Source of the DNA: Carposina sasakii
Lineage: Eukaryota; Arthropoda; Insecta; Lepidoptera; Carposinidae
Reading direction: 5' to 3'
Assembly (NCBI GenBank): GCA_014607495.2
Contig: CP053148.1
Span: 16,554,001 to 16,618,000 of the forward strand
Length of the DNA stretch: 64,000 nt
The notes beneath the pieces were generated by a model that was given only the letters and a program-made list of their open reading frames with translations, did not search any database and was not told the DNA's origin. Both the position numbers and the translations under genes were made by a program. Positions 12,707 through 25,254 of the stretch are shown piece by piece (the stretch's first letter is position 1; each line of letters opens with the position of its first letter).

Positions 12707-13610
12707 ACTAAAAAGTTCCACTATCTGTATTTCGGCGGCTCCATCATCAGACCCTTGTTTCCTTTATATTATGTGTAGCTGACCAAAATTCTCTATAAAA
12801 ATCTAAAAACGGACTACTCGTGCCTTTTATATTTGAGGATATCCCTAGATTCCTTAGAGATTCCATCATAAGATGTTATGTTTTATATGTAGGTGATCAA
12901 AACGCTCAGTAAAAGTATAAAAACAGACCACATATGCCTACAATATTTGAGGATTGCCCTCGATTTCTCCAAGATCCCATCATCAGATCCTGATGTGGTG
13001 AATATGGGACCAACTTGGAAGCATACCATGACAAACTATTAAAAAAAAAATTAAATCGGTTCATAAATGACGGAGTTCTGAGGTAACATACATAAAAAAT
13101 AAAACATACAGACGAATTGATAACCTCTCTTTTTTGAAGTTGGTTAAAAATATGGCACAATTCTGCTTTTTTTAATACTTACCTCCTTTTAAGCCTCGAC
13201 AGTTGCAAGTTGAGGACCATCGAGGAAAGCCGATGATTGTCGTGCGACAAATGCATGTCTGTCGCGCGACTAATCCACACATTACGTACTTGTGAGTACG
13301 TACTTGTGCGAGTCGAGTGCGCGGCGACTAGAATGACAATTGGTAGGGCATTTTATTTTAGAAGTATGTTAACTTTTTTTTTGTGAAATGCTTAGTACTC
13401 GTACACAGTTTATTTTTTGTATTTTCATAAAGACCTTAATGGTATTTCTATTGTAAACTATTTTAGGAAAGATGTTCTTAGTACCTTGCCTACTCACTTC
13501 GCATAGACTTGTTTGTAAGTATAGAGGAAATTATTTATTCTCCGGGCGCAAGGTAGTGCCCCTGCCAAGACGAGCTTTATTTTTGAGGAAAATAGATTAC
13601 TGTAGGATCT

Positions 13611-13800
13611 TACTCTTCTGTAGCCTATTGCAGTCCACTGCTGGACGTAGGCCTCCCCCAGGGCACGCCACAAGGCTACTGCCACAGGGGGGTTTTGCCC
13701 ACAGTCACCACGAGGCGCTGCTGCCCACCTCCCGGAAACCCTTAATCTCCTCGTACGATACCCACGGGCAGGCAGGGGTGGTACAAACTCTACTCTGCCT
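13611..13800 (-). mobile_element. SINE-like repeat with internal deletion
   Basis: Same family, but about 70 bp between CCCACAGTCACCAC and GAGGCGCTGCTGCCC are missing compared with the copy at 9554. Confidence 0.75.
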
Positions 13801-13889
13801 CCTATCTGTAAGGAGATACTGCGGAGCCAGGTGTACGTAAATGATAAATGACAAATTGTTAGTTCATTGCCAGAAAAAACTCCCCAGAA

Positions 13890-13945
13890 TTCCTAGTCAA
13901 CTCTTTCGACATGCACGGAAGGAGATGCAGCTGATGTATTCTGGT
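13890..13945. repeat. Inverted partner of the repeat at 9356
   Basis: GCACGGAAGGAGATGCAGCT, TGATGTATTCT. A weaker match, GCACGGAAGAAGTTGCAGCT, precedes the SINE-like copy at 51061. Confidence 0.5.
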
Positions 13946-14459
13946 GAAGCCCCGCAGTAATTACAAGAAATTCTCACATTATTAAACCATTATCATTATT
14001 TAAAGCAATTAAGATTTTCACAGAGGCTTTTAACCGCATTTTCTTATTTTCTTGCAACAAAATAGCTCAGTTTTAGTTATTGCAACAATAAAAATAAAAA
14101 CTAGCGTAATATTTCACCGTAATGGTGGAGCTCCCAGAGCCGGCTAGCTTTTCAATCACCATTCTCAATTTAAACGTGATACGTTAAAAAACAGGTCTTA
14201 AAACTAAAAAATTGGTATCGGTAGACTCAATCTCTACATGAATCTTAAGAGTATAACAGTAAAGTGCAAACTTGACTGTCTGCCGAGCATTTACCTATAG
14301 AACTGTGCAGAATCGGCCTACGTACGTACCTACTACTATCCGAGGATGGGATTTATACCAACCAGTTTTATATGGTCGGCTTCCGAGGTGGAACTAAACC
14401 ACGCCTACTCAACTAAATCGACCAATAGCTCGCCGGCTAAAGCACTGGGGTCCAAGTTA

Positions 14460-14612
14460 GCGCCGCCCACTTTATTGTAAAAAGTTAGTTTGTTAGTAAC
14501 AATCACCTCGAGTGGTCGTGCCCGAAAAGCTTGTGTTGAACTATAGTGCGCTTATTTTGGTTATATTTTGTATTGAAATGAATTGATTTGTTGTTTTATC
14601 GTGGCTCCAGCG
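14460..14612 (+). promoter_or_regulatory. Possible promoter/leader before start exon A
   Basis: This non-repetitive stretch precedes candidate exon A. It has mixed GC/AT content and no match to the repeat families of this window. Its role depends entirely on whether exon A is real. Confidence 0.2.
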
Positions 14613-14659
14613 AGGGAGAGGCAACCGGCAAAGTGTTGGGGGTGAAGACGGAGATGAAG
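14613..14659 (+). CDS. Awh: Candidate Awh start exon, version A
   Basis: The sequence has an acceptor-like CTCCAG at 14607-14612, then an ATG AAG at 14654-14659 followed by a possible donor GTTTGT. Joined in phase 0 to the LIM1 exon at 42247 it would give a protein beginning Met-Lys-Thr-Glu, close to what I recall for the Drosophila Arrowhead N-terminus. The frame is open back to a TGA at about 14579, so the exon could be a 5' UTR ending with this ATG, or an internal exon coding for about 16 residues. The donor is weak and the implied intron is 27.6 kb. Version B at 29934 is an equally legal alternative, and both may be false. The call rests on phase and similarity only. Confidence 0.28.
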
Positions 14660-15882
14660 GTTTGTCTTAAGAAATAAGCTTCTGTGTGGAAAAAGATTTT
14701 TTCCGTGTTATTGCGACATTAACTTATATTTCTAGCTCTACCCCTCGTATTCTTAATGGTATTCTTAAGGTACCTAACTTTTCTTTAGAGGACACTCGAT
14801 TGAAATATCAGTAGTACCTACTTTTTATTCTGTAGTTATCTTTTAATAGTTGAGTGTGACTATGTTTGAGTCTACTATTAGCAATATGGGTTAAGGGTAG
14901 GTATAACATACTATACCTATTATATTCAGGAGAAGATGATCTAATAAATTCATGGAATAACTTTATTAGATGCCAAATAAATACCTACCCCCATCGAAGT
15001 AGTAAAGCGGTAAATAGTAGAGCTACCTTTGCAAATGAAGAGAAACGATATAAGTGGGAGTATTTCTTACTTAAGCAGGGTTTAAGTAGGTGTAGTATAT
15101 AAACGTGGAATAAAGCTTTTTTACAGAGATTACCAAGAAAAAGTACTATGATTACTCGCCATTATGCTAAAAAAATAGGCTATACTTAAATCTAAAATTG
15201 AGAGTTATTGTTACCAGAAAAGAGCAATTTCTAAAATAAATGTAATTTTTTTTAACAAAACCTTACTTAAAGTTTTTGTCACCTCCTTTTATTTTAAGGG
15301 CCGATTTTTCTGAAAAATCGACACTAAATATGGTAAACCTTAGGGTAATGTCATTAACTTAATGATTGGTCGGAGCGAATCATTATTCAAAGATGGTAAA
15401 CCTACATATATTTTAATTTTCCTGTTCGCGTAAACTAATTAACTATCTACAGCTGACTGAATCATTTTGCTTATACATAAACAAAAAGAGATATTTTTAA
15501 CTAATCCGAAAATCAAAAGGAATTGGTGCAAATGGGGTCTTAATAACCTATTTAAGGTTAGGTTAAGTATAGTTATTATGTGGGTTATAAATTACGTTTT
15601 TTTTTAGTAAATTTTGCTATACCAATAACTCATTTGTATTTTTAACTTACGTTTATTAAAATTATTCTGTAGGTATTCTCATCTTCGATATCAATTTACG
15701 ATATCAATATTTTGTAACACTACAAACATTTCAAAAATCACAACTCTATTTAACCTGAACCTACGAACATAAAAGCTTGTAATTTACCTAAAAAAATAAT
15801 AACATCGCACTGAAACTTTTAACAATTTTCTGTTGGACAATCAAATGAGCTCAAACGTCATTTTCGTTTTTCATTACGAAAT
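14660..15882. other. Nothing recognised, except palindromic bits
   Basis: 15294-15400 has CGATTTTTCTGAAAAATCG and a stretch (AATGATTGGTCGGAGCGAATC) similar to the insert inside the SINE at 8661-8706. No gene. Confidence 0.4.
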
Positions 15883-16340
15883 AGGTATACAGGATGTCCC
15901 GGAAGTCGACGTCAAGCTGGAAATGGGAGATAGGCCAAGTCATAATAGTTATCAGAAAAATAAAATATTTTTTTTTGTTGTGTACATTTTTTTTCAGTAC
16001 ATCCAGTAAAGATTGGGCGAAGTATTAATTTTATATAGTTGGTTGGGCAAAACGTGATATTTTCTTCCAAACTGGAGCAGTTGGCTTTGAATTTTAGGCA
16101 ACAAGTTTACAGAAGCACTTTTCAGGATTACTGAATAAAAAAGAAATTGACAAAAAGTGAAGATTTGTAGCAGCAGGAGGTAAAACACTATCACAGGGTG
16201 TAGATTTTCTCGATTTTTTTTAAGTCCTATAATTTATAAAGTACACAACTTAGATTAAAAAAAAAAACTGATAACTTTTATTACTTGGCCTATCTTCCAT
16301 TTCCGGCTTGACGTCGACTTCCGGGACACCCTGTATACCT
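15883..16340. mobile_element. 458-bp element with about 72-bp inverted ends
   Basis: AGGTATACAGGATGTCCCGG... at 15883-15955 matches the complement of 16268-16340 with about five mismatches. The interior is AT-rich and non-coding; the ORF at 15994-16194 on the minus strand is chance. It is a MITE-like element. Short ACAGGGTGT ends also occur at 40640 and 55212 as isolated fragments. Confidence 0.8.
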
Positions 16341-16794
16341 TACCTACCAGACGCTCATGTCATGTCACCCTAGGTAAATTAACACTAGGCAAAGTTTTAT
16401 GTAAAAAAGTGCTAGTCAGGTGACTCAAAAATGCCTCATTTTAAAAGTGTATCCATCCTATTTTAACTATTTGTAATTAATCACATAACTATTATATTTA
16501 CGTACATAAAATATTACTATATTTTTAGATAAGAAGCCAATAGAGCAATTTGGTTATCGGGAAAACTAGAAATAGGCCTTATTCTAAGGTAATGAATGAC
16601 AGTTCAGCGACCTAGGTAACCTCGGCACTGCGGGGCTCCAGGCCTGGTAGAAGGTTATGTTTACAGATAAAAACAGAGATATGTTAAAATATAACTGTCC
16701 TATATACTTATGCTATGGGAAATGCTATGATAAATATCCCACTATAAAGAACCTTTAGGTACTGAGCCTGATATGCTAAACGTAATTGTGAGGT

Positions 16795-17030
16795 GACGGC
16801 CGATTGGTGTAGTAGATAGTGACACTGCCTGCGACGCCATAGGTCCTGGGTTCGATTCCCGGTAGGTGCAAGCATTGATATGATGAATATCGATGTTTGT
16901 TTCCGAGTCATGGATGTTTCTATACTTATCTATGTATTTATATACCGTTGCTTAGTACCCACGACACAAGACCTTAGGGATCTTAGTGTGGGACTAGATT
17001 AATGTGTTGTGTAGTGTGTGAAAAAAAAAA
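16795..17030 (+). mobile_element. tRNA-derived SINE, reference copy
   Basis: The head GACGGCCGATTGGTGTAGTA resembles an RNA polymerase III A box, and GGTTCGATTCC at 16849-16859 is a B box. The body holds GTTTCCGAGTCATGGATGTT and CCGTTGCTTAGTACCCACGA; the 3' end is A-rich (GTGTGAAAAAAAAAA). Not a tRNA gene: the cloverleaf is not formed. Confidence 0.85.
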
Positions 17031-18479
17031 TCTACTTTACGTTCCTGCAGTTCTAGCTACCCAAATTAAGGGAACTTCGCTCGGAAAACAATCTCGTTCT
17101 ATTACTACCATTAGTCAGGATGGGACGCTCATTGCCGGTCCCAGGATTTCTTCATCCAGATCATCAGTGATACAATTTTTTTAAACACAAATGTAGGTAC
17201 CTGTCATCAATGGCTAGTAGGTATAACGAGCCTGTAATACCTATATGTAGTTAGTATAATTTTGGGTGCATCATCAGAAAATGTAATTTTTATTCAAAAT
17301 TATGCCAGATAAGCAAATGTTAATATTTTCGAACTACATGACAACATATTAGCCCTATCAAGCATTTGTCCCGTTCTTCAGCGAATCTTCAGCAGTTTTA
17401 TAGATAGGTATATTGTTACCTTTTCCTAGTCCAGTCATACCATTGTATGTAACGAATTTATGTATATACATTTATGCATATTTTGTCTCTTAGAAGCTAC
17501 TTAGCTAGTTAGTCTACTATGGTCATAGCTTCTTATATTACAATTTAAATTTGTGCGGCAAAAATGATCATGTTGCTAATGTCACCGGCCGGTGCGGCGG
17601 GTTAGCGTGATACAAGCCACCAAAACTAAAAACTTTATATAATGCTCATTTCCTATCGCGCCAAATTTTAACAATGTTTTAAAGTCAAAAGAGAGGCGTT
17701 AATTAAACTGATAAATGAACAGCCAAACCAAAGCTAAACCATAACTATAAACGTTCCATCGAGAAAGGTAAAAACGTTGTCATTTAGCGCGATTGCCCTC
17801 TCAGTTTCTTTCTTTTTTGTAACGTTTTTACTACACACTACATATAACTTCCTTTTTTGGTTCATAATCTCAGTCTTCTGCAAAGTGACGTCATGTGAAA
17901 GTGTGTTGTTCACTTCACAATATTTTAAAAATGAACACTACCTACCAACTTGCACCAACTGTCTAAATCTCGGATAGGTACCTACTTTCATCTTTGTTTA
18001 GGACAAATATCTCCTAGCTTTTTGAGCATAGTTATACTAAAGTGAAACTGTGTGGGCTACCTAGGTAATAAAACTAAGCAGAGTTAAACTTAGGCAATAT
18101 TGTTGAAAATAAAAAAAAAATTGTTGAAAGCGATGAACATGCCCTAATACGTCCATAACTCTACATTTTAAAATGCCTCGTAGAAGTTTTATATAGCTTT
18201 ACGAACTTATCTAAGTTATTATCAAATATTATGAGGTTTTACTTACTTTAAACAGGCAAAAAGAATGAAAACAAACATTTTGCACCAGCCTAAACCCGTC
18301 ACCGTCTACGTTTGCCCGAGCGCAGTAAGAAGCATCGTACCACAATACAACCGCGATGAAAGCTTTATAATCCCAAATAAATCACTAATACTGCTTAAAA
18401 CATGTTTCTATACAATTTAAAGTTATTTAACCGATCGAGAACCTGAAAATAAATATTCAAATAAATAAATTAGGCATTA
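17031..18479. other. No gene; one short shared repeat
   Basis: AACGTTGTCATTTAGCGCGAT near 17770 recurs at 33636 (AAAGTTGTCATTTAGCGCGA), marking a dispersed repeat of about 60 bp. Nothing else recognised. Confidence 0.45.
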
Positions 18480-18800
18480 ATCTTTGGCGCGAGTTGAAAA
18501 GACATCAACGTGCTGGCCAGGGCCGGGCGGCGAGGCGGAACAACGGCATAATCTCTGGTTGCCTCAAATCCGATTACATTGGAATCGGTTGCTCGCGATA
18601 AATCCTCTCTGTCGTCGGCGTCGATTAGTTACGTTCCGATTTACCGAAAACTTATTCGATATCTCGAGAAATATGATGGCGGGCGCTTTTAGACTAATAT
18701 GTTATTTAAGGGGCCCCGCGGCGCTGCCACCGCCTGAATGGTGTATTAATGGGAGAAATGTATCACGCCTGTGCGAATGTCAGGTCGTCTAGAGCGATGC
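18480..18800. promoter_or_regulatory. Unique GC-rich segment, open in one frame
   Basis: About 320 bp of higher GC stays open for 102 codons on the + strand from 18484, but the translation resembles no family and has no splice-site or start support. The DNA matches no repeat family of this window. A conserved non-coding element is the more likely reading. Confidence 0.2.
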
Positions 18801-20439
18801 CTGTCGGGTCAGCCGAGCTGGTGGTGCTAGTGGTGCCATCAGTCATGCTGTAAAGCTGGAATTCGCTTTGTTCAGAGAAATGGGCTTATCAATCATGAGC
18901 CAACGTTGACTAAATGTTAGCGCTCAAAATGCCTACATAGACTAGTTATCTGCGTAGCTTTACTTGTTATAAACAATATTGTATGTATACCTACTAGAGT
19001 ACGCCCACTGTGTCTTCCGCGAAAGCTTTATAATACTCACTTTTCTCGTTCCTGTGGGAACTTCGACAAATCTTTTCTTATCAGACTTTATACAAAGAAC
19101 ACGCTCTCCAAGTATCAGATCTCTAAGATCGGCTAAGATCTATAGTTTAGGCTATGCGTTGATTCGTCAGACATTCGGCATTTTATATCTATAGATGGAT
19201 AGATTAAAAGAAGTGTTAGTAGAAAGTAAACTTTGATAAAAAAAGTCTGCAGCCTAGCATAATCTCCGAATCTTAATCGCCGGAGATTATGCCCAATCTG
19301 ATCGAGATCGGATCGGATCTCCGCTACCGTTTCGTCCGTCCCGAGGGATGACAGCCAGACGTCACTGTTTGTTGAACAAACAAGGTGGAGTCGAGCACGA
19401 CGCTGCGTCTGCGCAGGGCCCGCTTTGTGTCGGGATGACGAGACGTTCTGTACCAGGGATCCGTGTTACTAAAAACCATTTTGTTCAAATAAGTATTTCT
19501 ATAATGTACTGCACGATTTTTTGTGTTCTATATTATAGTATTATACACGAACTTTGATAATGAATAGAATTGGTCGAACGAAGAAGACCAGTGACGATTT
19601 TATTACGCTTAATATGTGCTTTGAAAGTTATGATTTTTTAAATCAATTAAAAAGAATAGTTAACTATCGTCTACGCTATGTATACCTACCAGATATAGTA
19701 GTAGATTAACATAACATCACATCACATTAGATTTGGATGGAAGTTATTGGGAGCTGCCTATTGCCTGTACCTACTCTAGCTGAGATATTTCGATTAATTA
19801 GTACACTTTCTATAGCCGATAGATTTACATTATAATCTTGATACATGGTCGTAAGCCACGAGAAGCCCACGGCTGAACATAGGCTACCCCCAAATATAGG
19901 CTTTCCCCAAATCTCGTTTGAATACCCAGGGAACTGAAATTCCTAAAGTGTAAAACAAAATAGCTACAGGTAGGTACTTGCAACTTAATTAAATATTCTA
20001 GGCCCATAATTTTTAAAATACATTAGGTATCCCAAGCGTGTAGTTACAAAAGGAATAAGTCTCACCTGTTAATTAAAAATACTGTTATATAATTCTACGC
20101 ACGGAACCTCACAGCTCAACCGATAGGTATCGAAGAGTAACTTTTATCAGCTTTTTTAATAAGCTCGCTCTTTGCATCACCCGGTGATACGTGAACGAGC
20201 ATTTCTCTAATCAATTGTCCTTTTTATAGCACTTTAATTTTATTTTTATTTATCTTATAACTTTAAGGTCTAATAAAAGGACTTCAGATTTGTAAAACGC
20301 ATAGTATTTTTAAAGTCTCGGTTTTCGTTTTTGATGATATTAAAGACTTGGGAATCATTTTGTTGTGGTATTTTATAGGATAGTTTGAAATATGGGTACT
20401 GAAAAAAAATCACGTTGAGATTAAAATGCAAGTTGTCTA
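18801..20439. other. No gene; possible transposon fragments
   Basis: 19010-19200 (GTTCCTGTGGGAACTTCGAC, GGCTATGCGTTGATTCGTCA) has the look of a degenerate transposon end. The remainder is unassigned AT-rich DNA. Confidence 0.35.
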
Positions 20440-20540
20440 TTAAGGGCGGTTTTTCCAATGGTCAGAGAGCCTATTTGAAGGGGTGATGTTGTCTTTTTCT
20501 TAAACAAGATCAAGATAGAGACAGCATCAACTTTATCCTA
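20440..20540. mobile_element. Palindromic MITE, same family, right end lost
   Basis: TAAGGGCGGTTTTTCCAATG begins it. The mirrored half AGACAGCATCAACTTTATCC is present, but the terminal GGCCGATT complement is missing. Confidence 0.65.
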
Positions 20541-20631
20541 ATTTATTTTGAGAAAATCTACATTACTTAGAAATAATTAACCAGAATGGGATAGTTTCCT
20601 ATGGTTGGATCTTAATAACATTTTATTCTTT

Positions 20632-21070
20632 TCAGAATAAATCAACAAAATCATACCTATGTAAAATTACAATTTGATTAAGTGTACAAATGAGGTAGTA
20701 ATAAACCTTCAAAGTTAAGTGGGCAAGTTCATTTTTCAAATGTGAAATTAATTGAAAATTACAATATCACATGTCAACCTGCATCATTTACAGCAACTTT
20801 TGTTTTGTGACCATATTTATAAACGCAATATTTAATATAGTAGAACAAAAGTTCTTTTATACGCATATAAGTTGCTTAAAGAGTGACATCACGCCGTGGT
20901 AGCCGTTTGTAGGGAGCGTTTTTTGGCAAGTCTAAAATTGTGATTTTGAAATCATTATATCCCGAAAAGTTTTCACGCCAGCGAAGTTTTTCTTTCGCAA
21001 ATGTTTTATTTTATTTTATGATTCTCGATATAAATACAAATAAAAAACTTTAAACGACCCTATTATTCTA
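20632..21070 (+). repeat. About 420-bp dispersed repeat, copy 2
   Basis: Partner of 10316-10734. It has a 20-25 bp extra stretch near 20738 (AAATGTGAAATTAATTG) and many substitutions. The family is unknown to me; a non-autonomous transposon or LINE 3' UTR are options. Confidence 0.8.
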
Positions 21071-21229
21071 CACGTTAGATTGTTATAATACACAGAAATT
21101 CCTAGAATTTAGCACCGTTTAAGCTAAACTATAATACATTTTGCTGTCAATTGGTCGATTCTGACCGTCACACACTAAACGTACATTAATAACGTAAAGT
21201 AATAAATTACATTTAAAAAATATATTTTA

Positions 21230-21396
21230 ACTAGCTGTTACCCGCGATTCGGTGCGCGAGGACCTCAGAATGTACCCCATGTCCATGGTCCCTATTTTAT
21301 GAAACTTTTTTATTGTTGTCTCTCTCAACCCAACTATTGCGTGAAGATGTAGTTAATAAACAAACAAACTTACGCATTTGTTATATTAGTTGGGTT
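21230..21396. mobile_element. Helitron/Lep1-like piece
   Basis: AACTAGCTGTTACCCGCGAT to GTTATATTAGTTGGG; internally shortened. Confidence 0.5.
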
Positions 21397-21868
21397 AAAA
21401 AAATCTGTGAGCACAATTATATAATTATTATATAATTATAATAGTATTGCAAAATTTTGCCAACTTGGTAACACTTTTCCATTATTCTCCGTTAGAGGTT
21501 AGTAAAAACAGTTGGTACCCTTCAAAATCTTCTGTAACTAAATATTAATATATTTTTTCATGCAAACACCTATTGTAAAGCCTCGATGATTCATGGAACC
21601 CATCAATAGTATACACGGACTAAATTCTTTTATACATCAATACTAATATACCTACAAGAATAAAAAGAACAAACCTGTCTGTCTATGCATTTATCATATT
21701 TTAGTTTTTTAGCTATAAATTATAAATCTGTCTTTTTTAAAATAATAACATTTCTTTGTTAGACAGATTTTTCGTTCATTGCGATATAGGTACTTTGGCC
21801 GAAGTATTAATGGAATAATTATGCACGTCACTAGATACCTACTTTGATACTTTCATGAACAACTACAT

Positions 21869-22084
21869 ATTAGACGACCGCGACTTCGTCCACGTGGACT
21901 GCAGAAATAACAAAGTGTTGTTTACGAGAAAACATATTTTTCAGGGATAGTAAGCAGTCTATGTCTTTTATCAGGCGCCAGGATTAGGTACCAGTATTTT
22001 TAATTTCAATCGATTTAGTTTGGATTGAAAGCGCGACAGGCAGACAGACTTACTTTAGCCTTTTACATTAAGTATTAGCAAGGA
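21869..22084. mobile_element. Helitron/Lep1-like piece
   Basis: TAGACGACCGCGACTTCGTC and CACGTGGACTGCAG at the left; AGTATTAGCAAGG at the right. The second of two such pieces within 1 kb. Confidence 0.5.
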
Positions 22085-22269
22085 TGGACTTAGTGAAAAG
22101 TTAAATTTCATTCATTCACAAATAAATGCGAAAACAATTTCTTTTTAATATAAGAGTTACTAACAAAGCTGCATTTTTCGTAGTAAATACGCGCGAAGTC
22201 GCGCAGCACCTCTAGTATAGCTTATCTTATGATTGGCGATGCTATCGGCGTGTGGGCAGACCACAATGC

Positions 22270-22410
22270 TAGACTCCGTTTCATGCAACAACTCCTATGT
22301 CTGATTTCGGAACTACGGCTTTTTGTATTCCGTAACTCAGATAATGTAGTCACACACGTAGTAACTAGCGCCATCATCCAAAGGCACTCTTTGGTGGTAC
22401 CAACTCTACC
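22270..22410. mobile_element. Same MITE family, diverged copy
   Basis: TAGACTCCGTTTCATGCAAC and AACTAGCGCCATCATCCAAA align with the family. The right end is eroded. The ORF over it is not a gene. Confidence 0.5.
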
Positions 22411-22915
22411 ACCCGTGCGGCTCTAATCGCTGTCAATAGACTCAGCGCTTGATGCAATACTGACTAATCAATGTACATACTAGCTGTATAATTGTTGAAG
22501 GGTTATGGTGTTTTATATTATTTTTAGAATGTTTGCTCTGAAGGAAACATACGATAAAAAATAAATAAATCGGCAAACATCACATTCATATCGACATTTA
22601 GGCTTTGGTTGAATAGTTTTAAATTATTGTATATTACATTCAATCAATTATAATTTATTTATGTAACATATAAAATCTATGACATACCTATAGAGTTCGG
22701 TACAAGGACACATTGAATGTAGTTAAATACCTTATCATTAATATATCCGATTAAATACGATCCCATATTAGGGCCCTGTTATGTATAGTACCCATAGGCC
22801 ATGTTGCTGTTTTTGTGCTGAAGTAGATAATCTATCTGTTTTGAAACCAGTAGGTATTTAGTAAAAGTACAATAAATTGTACTCTAAATTAAATTAAAGT
22901 ATTTAAATAAAAGTA

Positions 22916-23297
22916 TATCATCATCATCATTTACAGCCCTGAGAAGTTCACTGTTGGACATAGGCCTCCCCCAACAACCTCCACTCCGACCGGTCGGAAG
23001 CAGCCTGCAACCAACCGACGCCCGCGACCTTGGCCAGGTCATCCGTCCACCTCGCGGGTGGCCTTCCCACGCTGCGCTTGCCGATCCACTCTAGAACTTT
23101 CCGACTCCATCGGCCATCAGTTCTTCGAGCTATGTGCCCTGCCCATTGCCACTTCATCTTGCTGGACCGTTGAGCTATGTCGATGATCTTTGTACGTCTG
23201 CGGATCTCCTCATTTCTGATTCGATAACGCAGAGAGATCCCAAGCATAGCTCTCTCCATCGCTCGCTGTGCGATCCTGAGCTTCTTTATGAGGCTAA
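22916..23297 (-). mobile_element. 5'-truncated RTE-clade LINE with ORF C-terminus
   Basis: The minus strand keeps 103 codons open (23259-22948): KMKWQWAGHIARRTDGRWS, KRSVGRPPARWTDDLAKVAG, ASDRSEWRLLGEAYVQQ. This is the end of the endonuclease/reverse transcriptase of RTE-type LINEs common in Lepidoptera. It is followed by the usual 3' UTR and an (ATG)n tail (CATCATCATC at 22920). Catalytic domains are absent, so the copy is dead on arrival. Confidence 0.88.
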
Positions 23298-23494
23298 AAG
23301 TATTTAACTAAAGTAAATTGTAATCTACATAGACCAAATTGGGGATGTTCTTAAAAAGGGCTAATCAAGAAAGAACACCCGAAACCGGCGAGCATGTATG
23401 AAGAATTTAATGAATGTGGATGAGGCGAAAGAGGTATGTTTGGAATGTACCAAATAGAGATTAGTAGTCACTGCTGTAGGCATCTCCTTATGGG

Positions 23495-23625
23495 ATATAG
23501 GTAGAGGTGTAAAAGTAACGAATAAAAGCGTACCCGTATGTATTCGTTACTTTGACCATGAGTACTCGTTACTATCGTATCGTTACCGTACTCGTTACTT
23601 CTGTTTGATACCGCATATGGTATCA
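23495..23625. mobile_element. Possible hAT-type element end
   Basis: TAGAGGTGTAAAAGTAACGA resembles a hAT terminal repeat (CAGNGGTG type), followed by many GTACTCGTTAC repeats. No second end found. Confidence 0.3.
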
Positions 23626-25254
23626 GATCACAATGTCATAAAAGAAAGGGAGTTCTTTACAGTTTTACCATTAAAATTTTGCCTGCCAGCATTGTTATAA
23701 AACACTATTATAAAACCAACTAATCTTAAGATTGATTAAACAGATTTATCAAAAGAACGACAAGCCTAAAAAATTAAGCTACAACCATTTAACATGCGTT
23801 TACAAAACGAATAGGCTTTAACGTATAACTTATGCCGAAACAACTAAATTAGCTGTCCAAACGGTTGTTTACACCTTACAAGTAGCGGAGATTGATCGCT
23901 CTGAGGAATCACCGGGTTTTGTTTCATCGAGAGCTGGACAAAGACATATGGCGGTGAACAGCCTATAAAATATTTACACCGCATAATCTGTGGTAACGTT
24001 ATTAGTTGTAAAGGTGAGCCTACATAAGGGTAACTGAAACAGCGGCACACCACACGGCCGTCTTGATGTTGAATTATAATATAACAGGAGCACATTTATT
24101 GTACATTCTTGGTCGGTAGTGAAGAGTGAGGTACATTTAGTCAGTGTGGTTGGTCATATTTATTCACGTCATTATTGTCAAAAGCCATGCCGGAAATTTT
24201 GTGTTCCCAAAATAGGCTATTTGACAATGTGAAAAATAAATCGTCAAATACTGTAATCAGTATGTATTATGACTATATGTATATATGAGTTTAAAAATGG
24301 TTATTTCCTAACTGAAGTTGAAAATAATAATAGATTTACTTAAAAATCCGTAAATAAAAATATATATTTTAAAACTTTTGTCACGTGACACAAAACGCTC
24401 ATGATTGGTCGGGCTTATTATGACGTCACCTGCTTGTAAACATTGTTTATTGTTTACACTAAAATGTATGTGGATGACATGTGTCAAAGTGATAGATACA
24501 GGCAAGTGATGTCACCGACGCCATATTTTCAAAGAAGCGTTTTGGCGCGATATTTAAATATTAAACTTTTAATTTGATATTATATGACACGTAGGAGATG
24601 CCATAACCTTAAAATTAGATATACCTAATTACCTACTACTATTGTAACTGCGGTATAGGTAGATGCGGAAAAATTACCAATTTTTGTCAATTTTTAAGTG
24701 TTGCCTACAATGTGTAATCTCCCTAGCCCGGGCGGCGGCGGGCCGGCGGGCGGCGGGCCTTCATTGACTGGTGCACAATACCATCTCGACTTGATTAATC
24801 TGGCGTGGTCAGCGTGCTCTATGCCTATGCCACACCCTTGCCACAGACTGCAGGCATACAACCCATTAATATTTCATCAAACACATGCCCGTAATAAATC
24901 GTGTTCTCGATCCAAACTGATGTCAGATCATATAAATGTTGCTATAAAAAATGTTGCCTCACAAAAAACTAAAATAAACTGTGATTGTTCACGGTTTAGG
25001 TGTAAAAACATCGTATTTCATCTCTCAGGAGGTTCCTTGTTGAGACTTGATGTTTTTTGTTAGTTATTTTGAAGGATCGAAGTTCATCATTATAATAAAT
25101 ATCATTGGAGGGATTATCAAAGACGTATTACAAATATCAATCCTATTTGGGATATAACTAAATTCAGTTGAAACAGACAATAATTATTTCTTATGTTACA
25201 TAAACGCAAACTGTACTTCAAACCATCTAAGCTTCAAACACTAAATCCAGCACC
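23626..25254. other. No gene; CpG patch at 24720
   Basis: CCCGGGCGGCGGCGGGCCGG at 24727 onward is a 40-bp CpG/G-rich spike inside the ORF 24698-25063, whose translation matches no family. No splice context supports it. Confidence 0.35.

Noticed and set aside
16801..16870. tRNA gene
   Set aside because: A and B boxes are present, but no cloverleaf; it is a SINE head with a body and A-rich tail, repeated at 59870.
24698..25063. 121-codon ORF with Gly/Pro-rich start
   Set aside because: Only a CpG spike followed by random-looking sequence; no family likeness or splice context.
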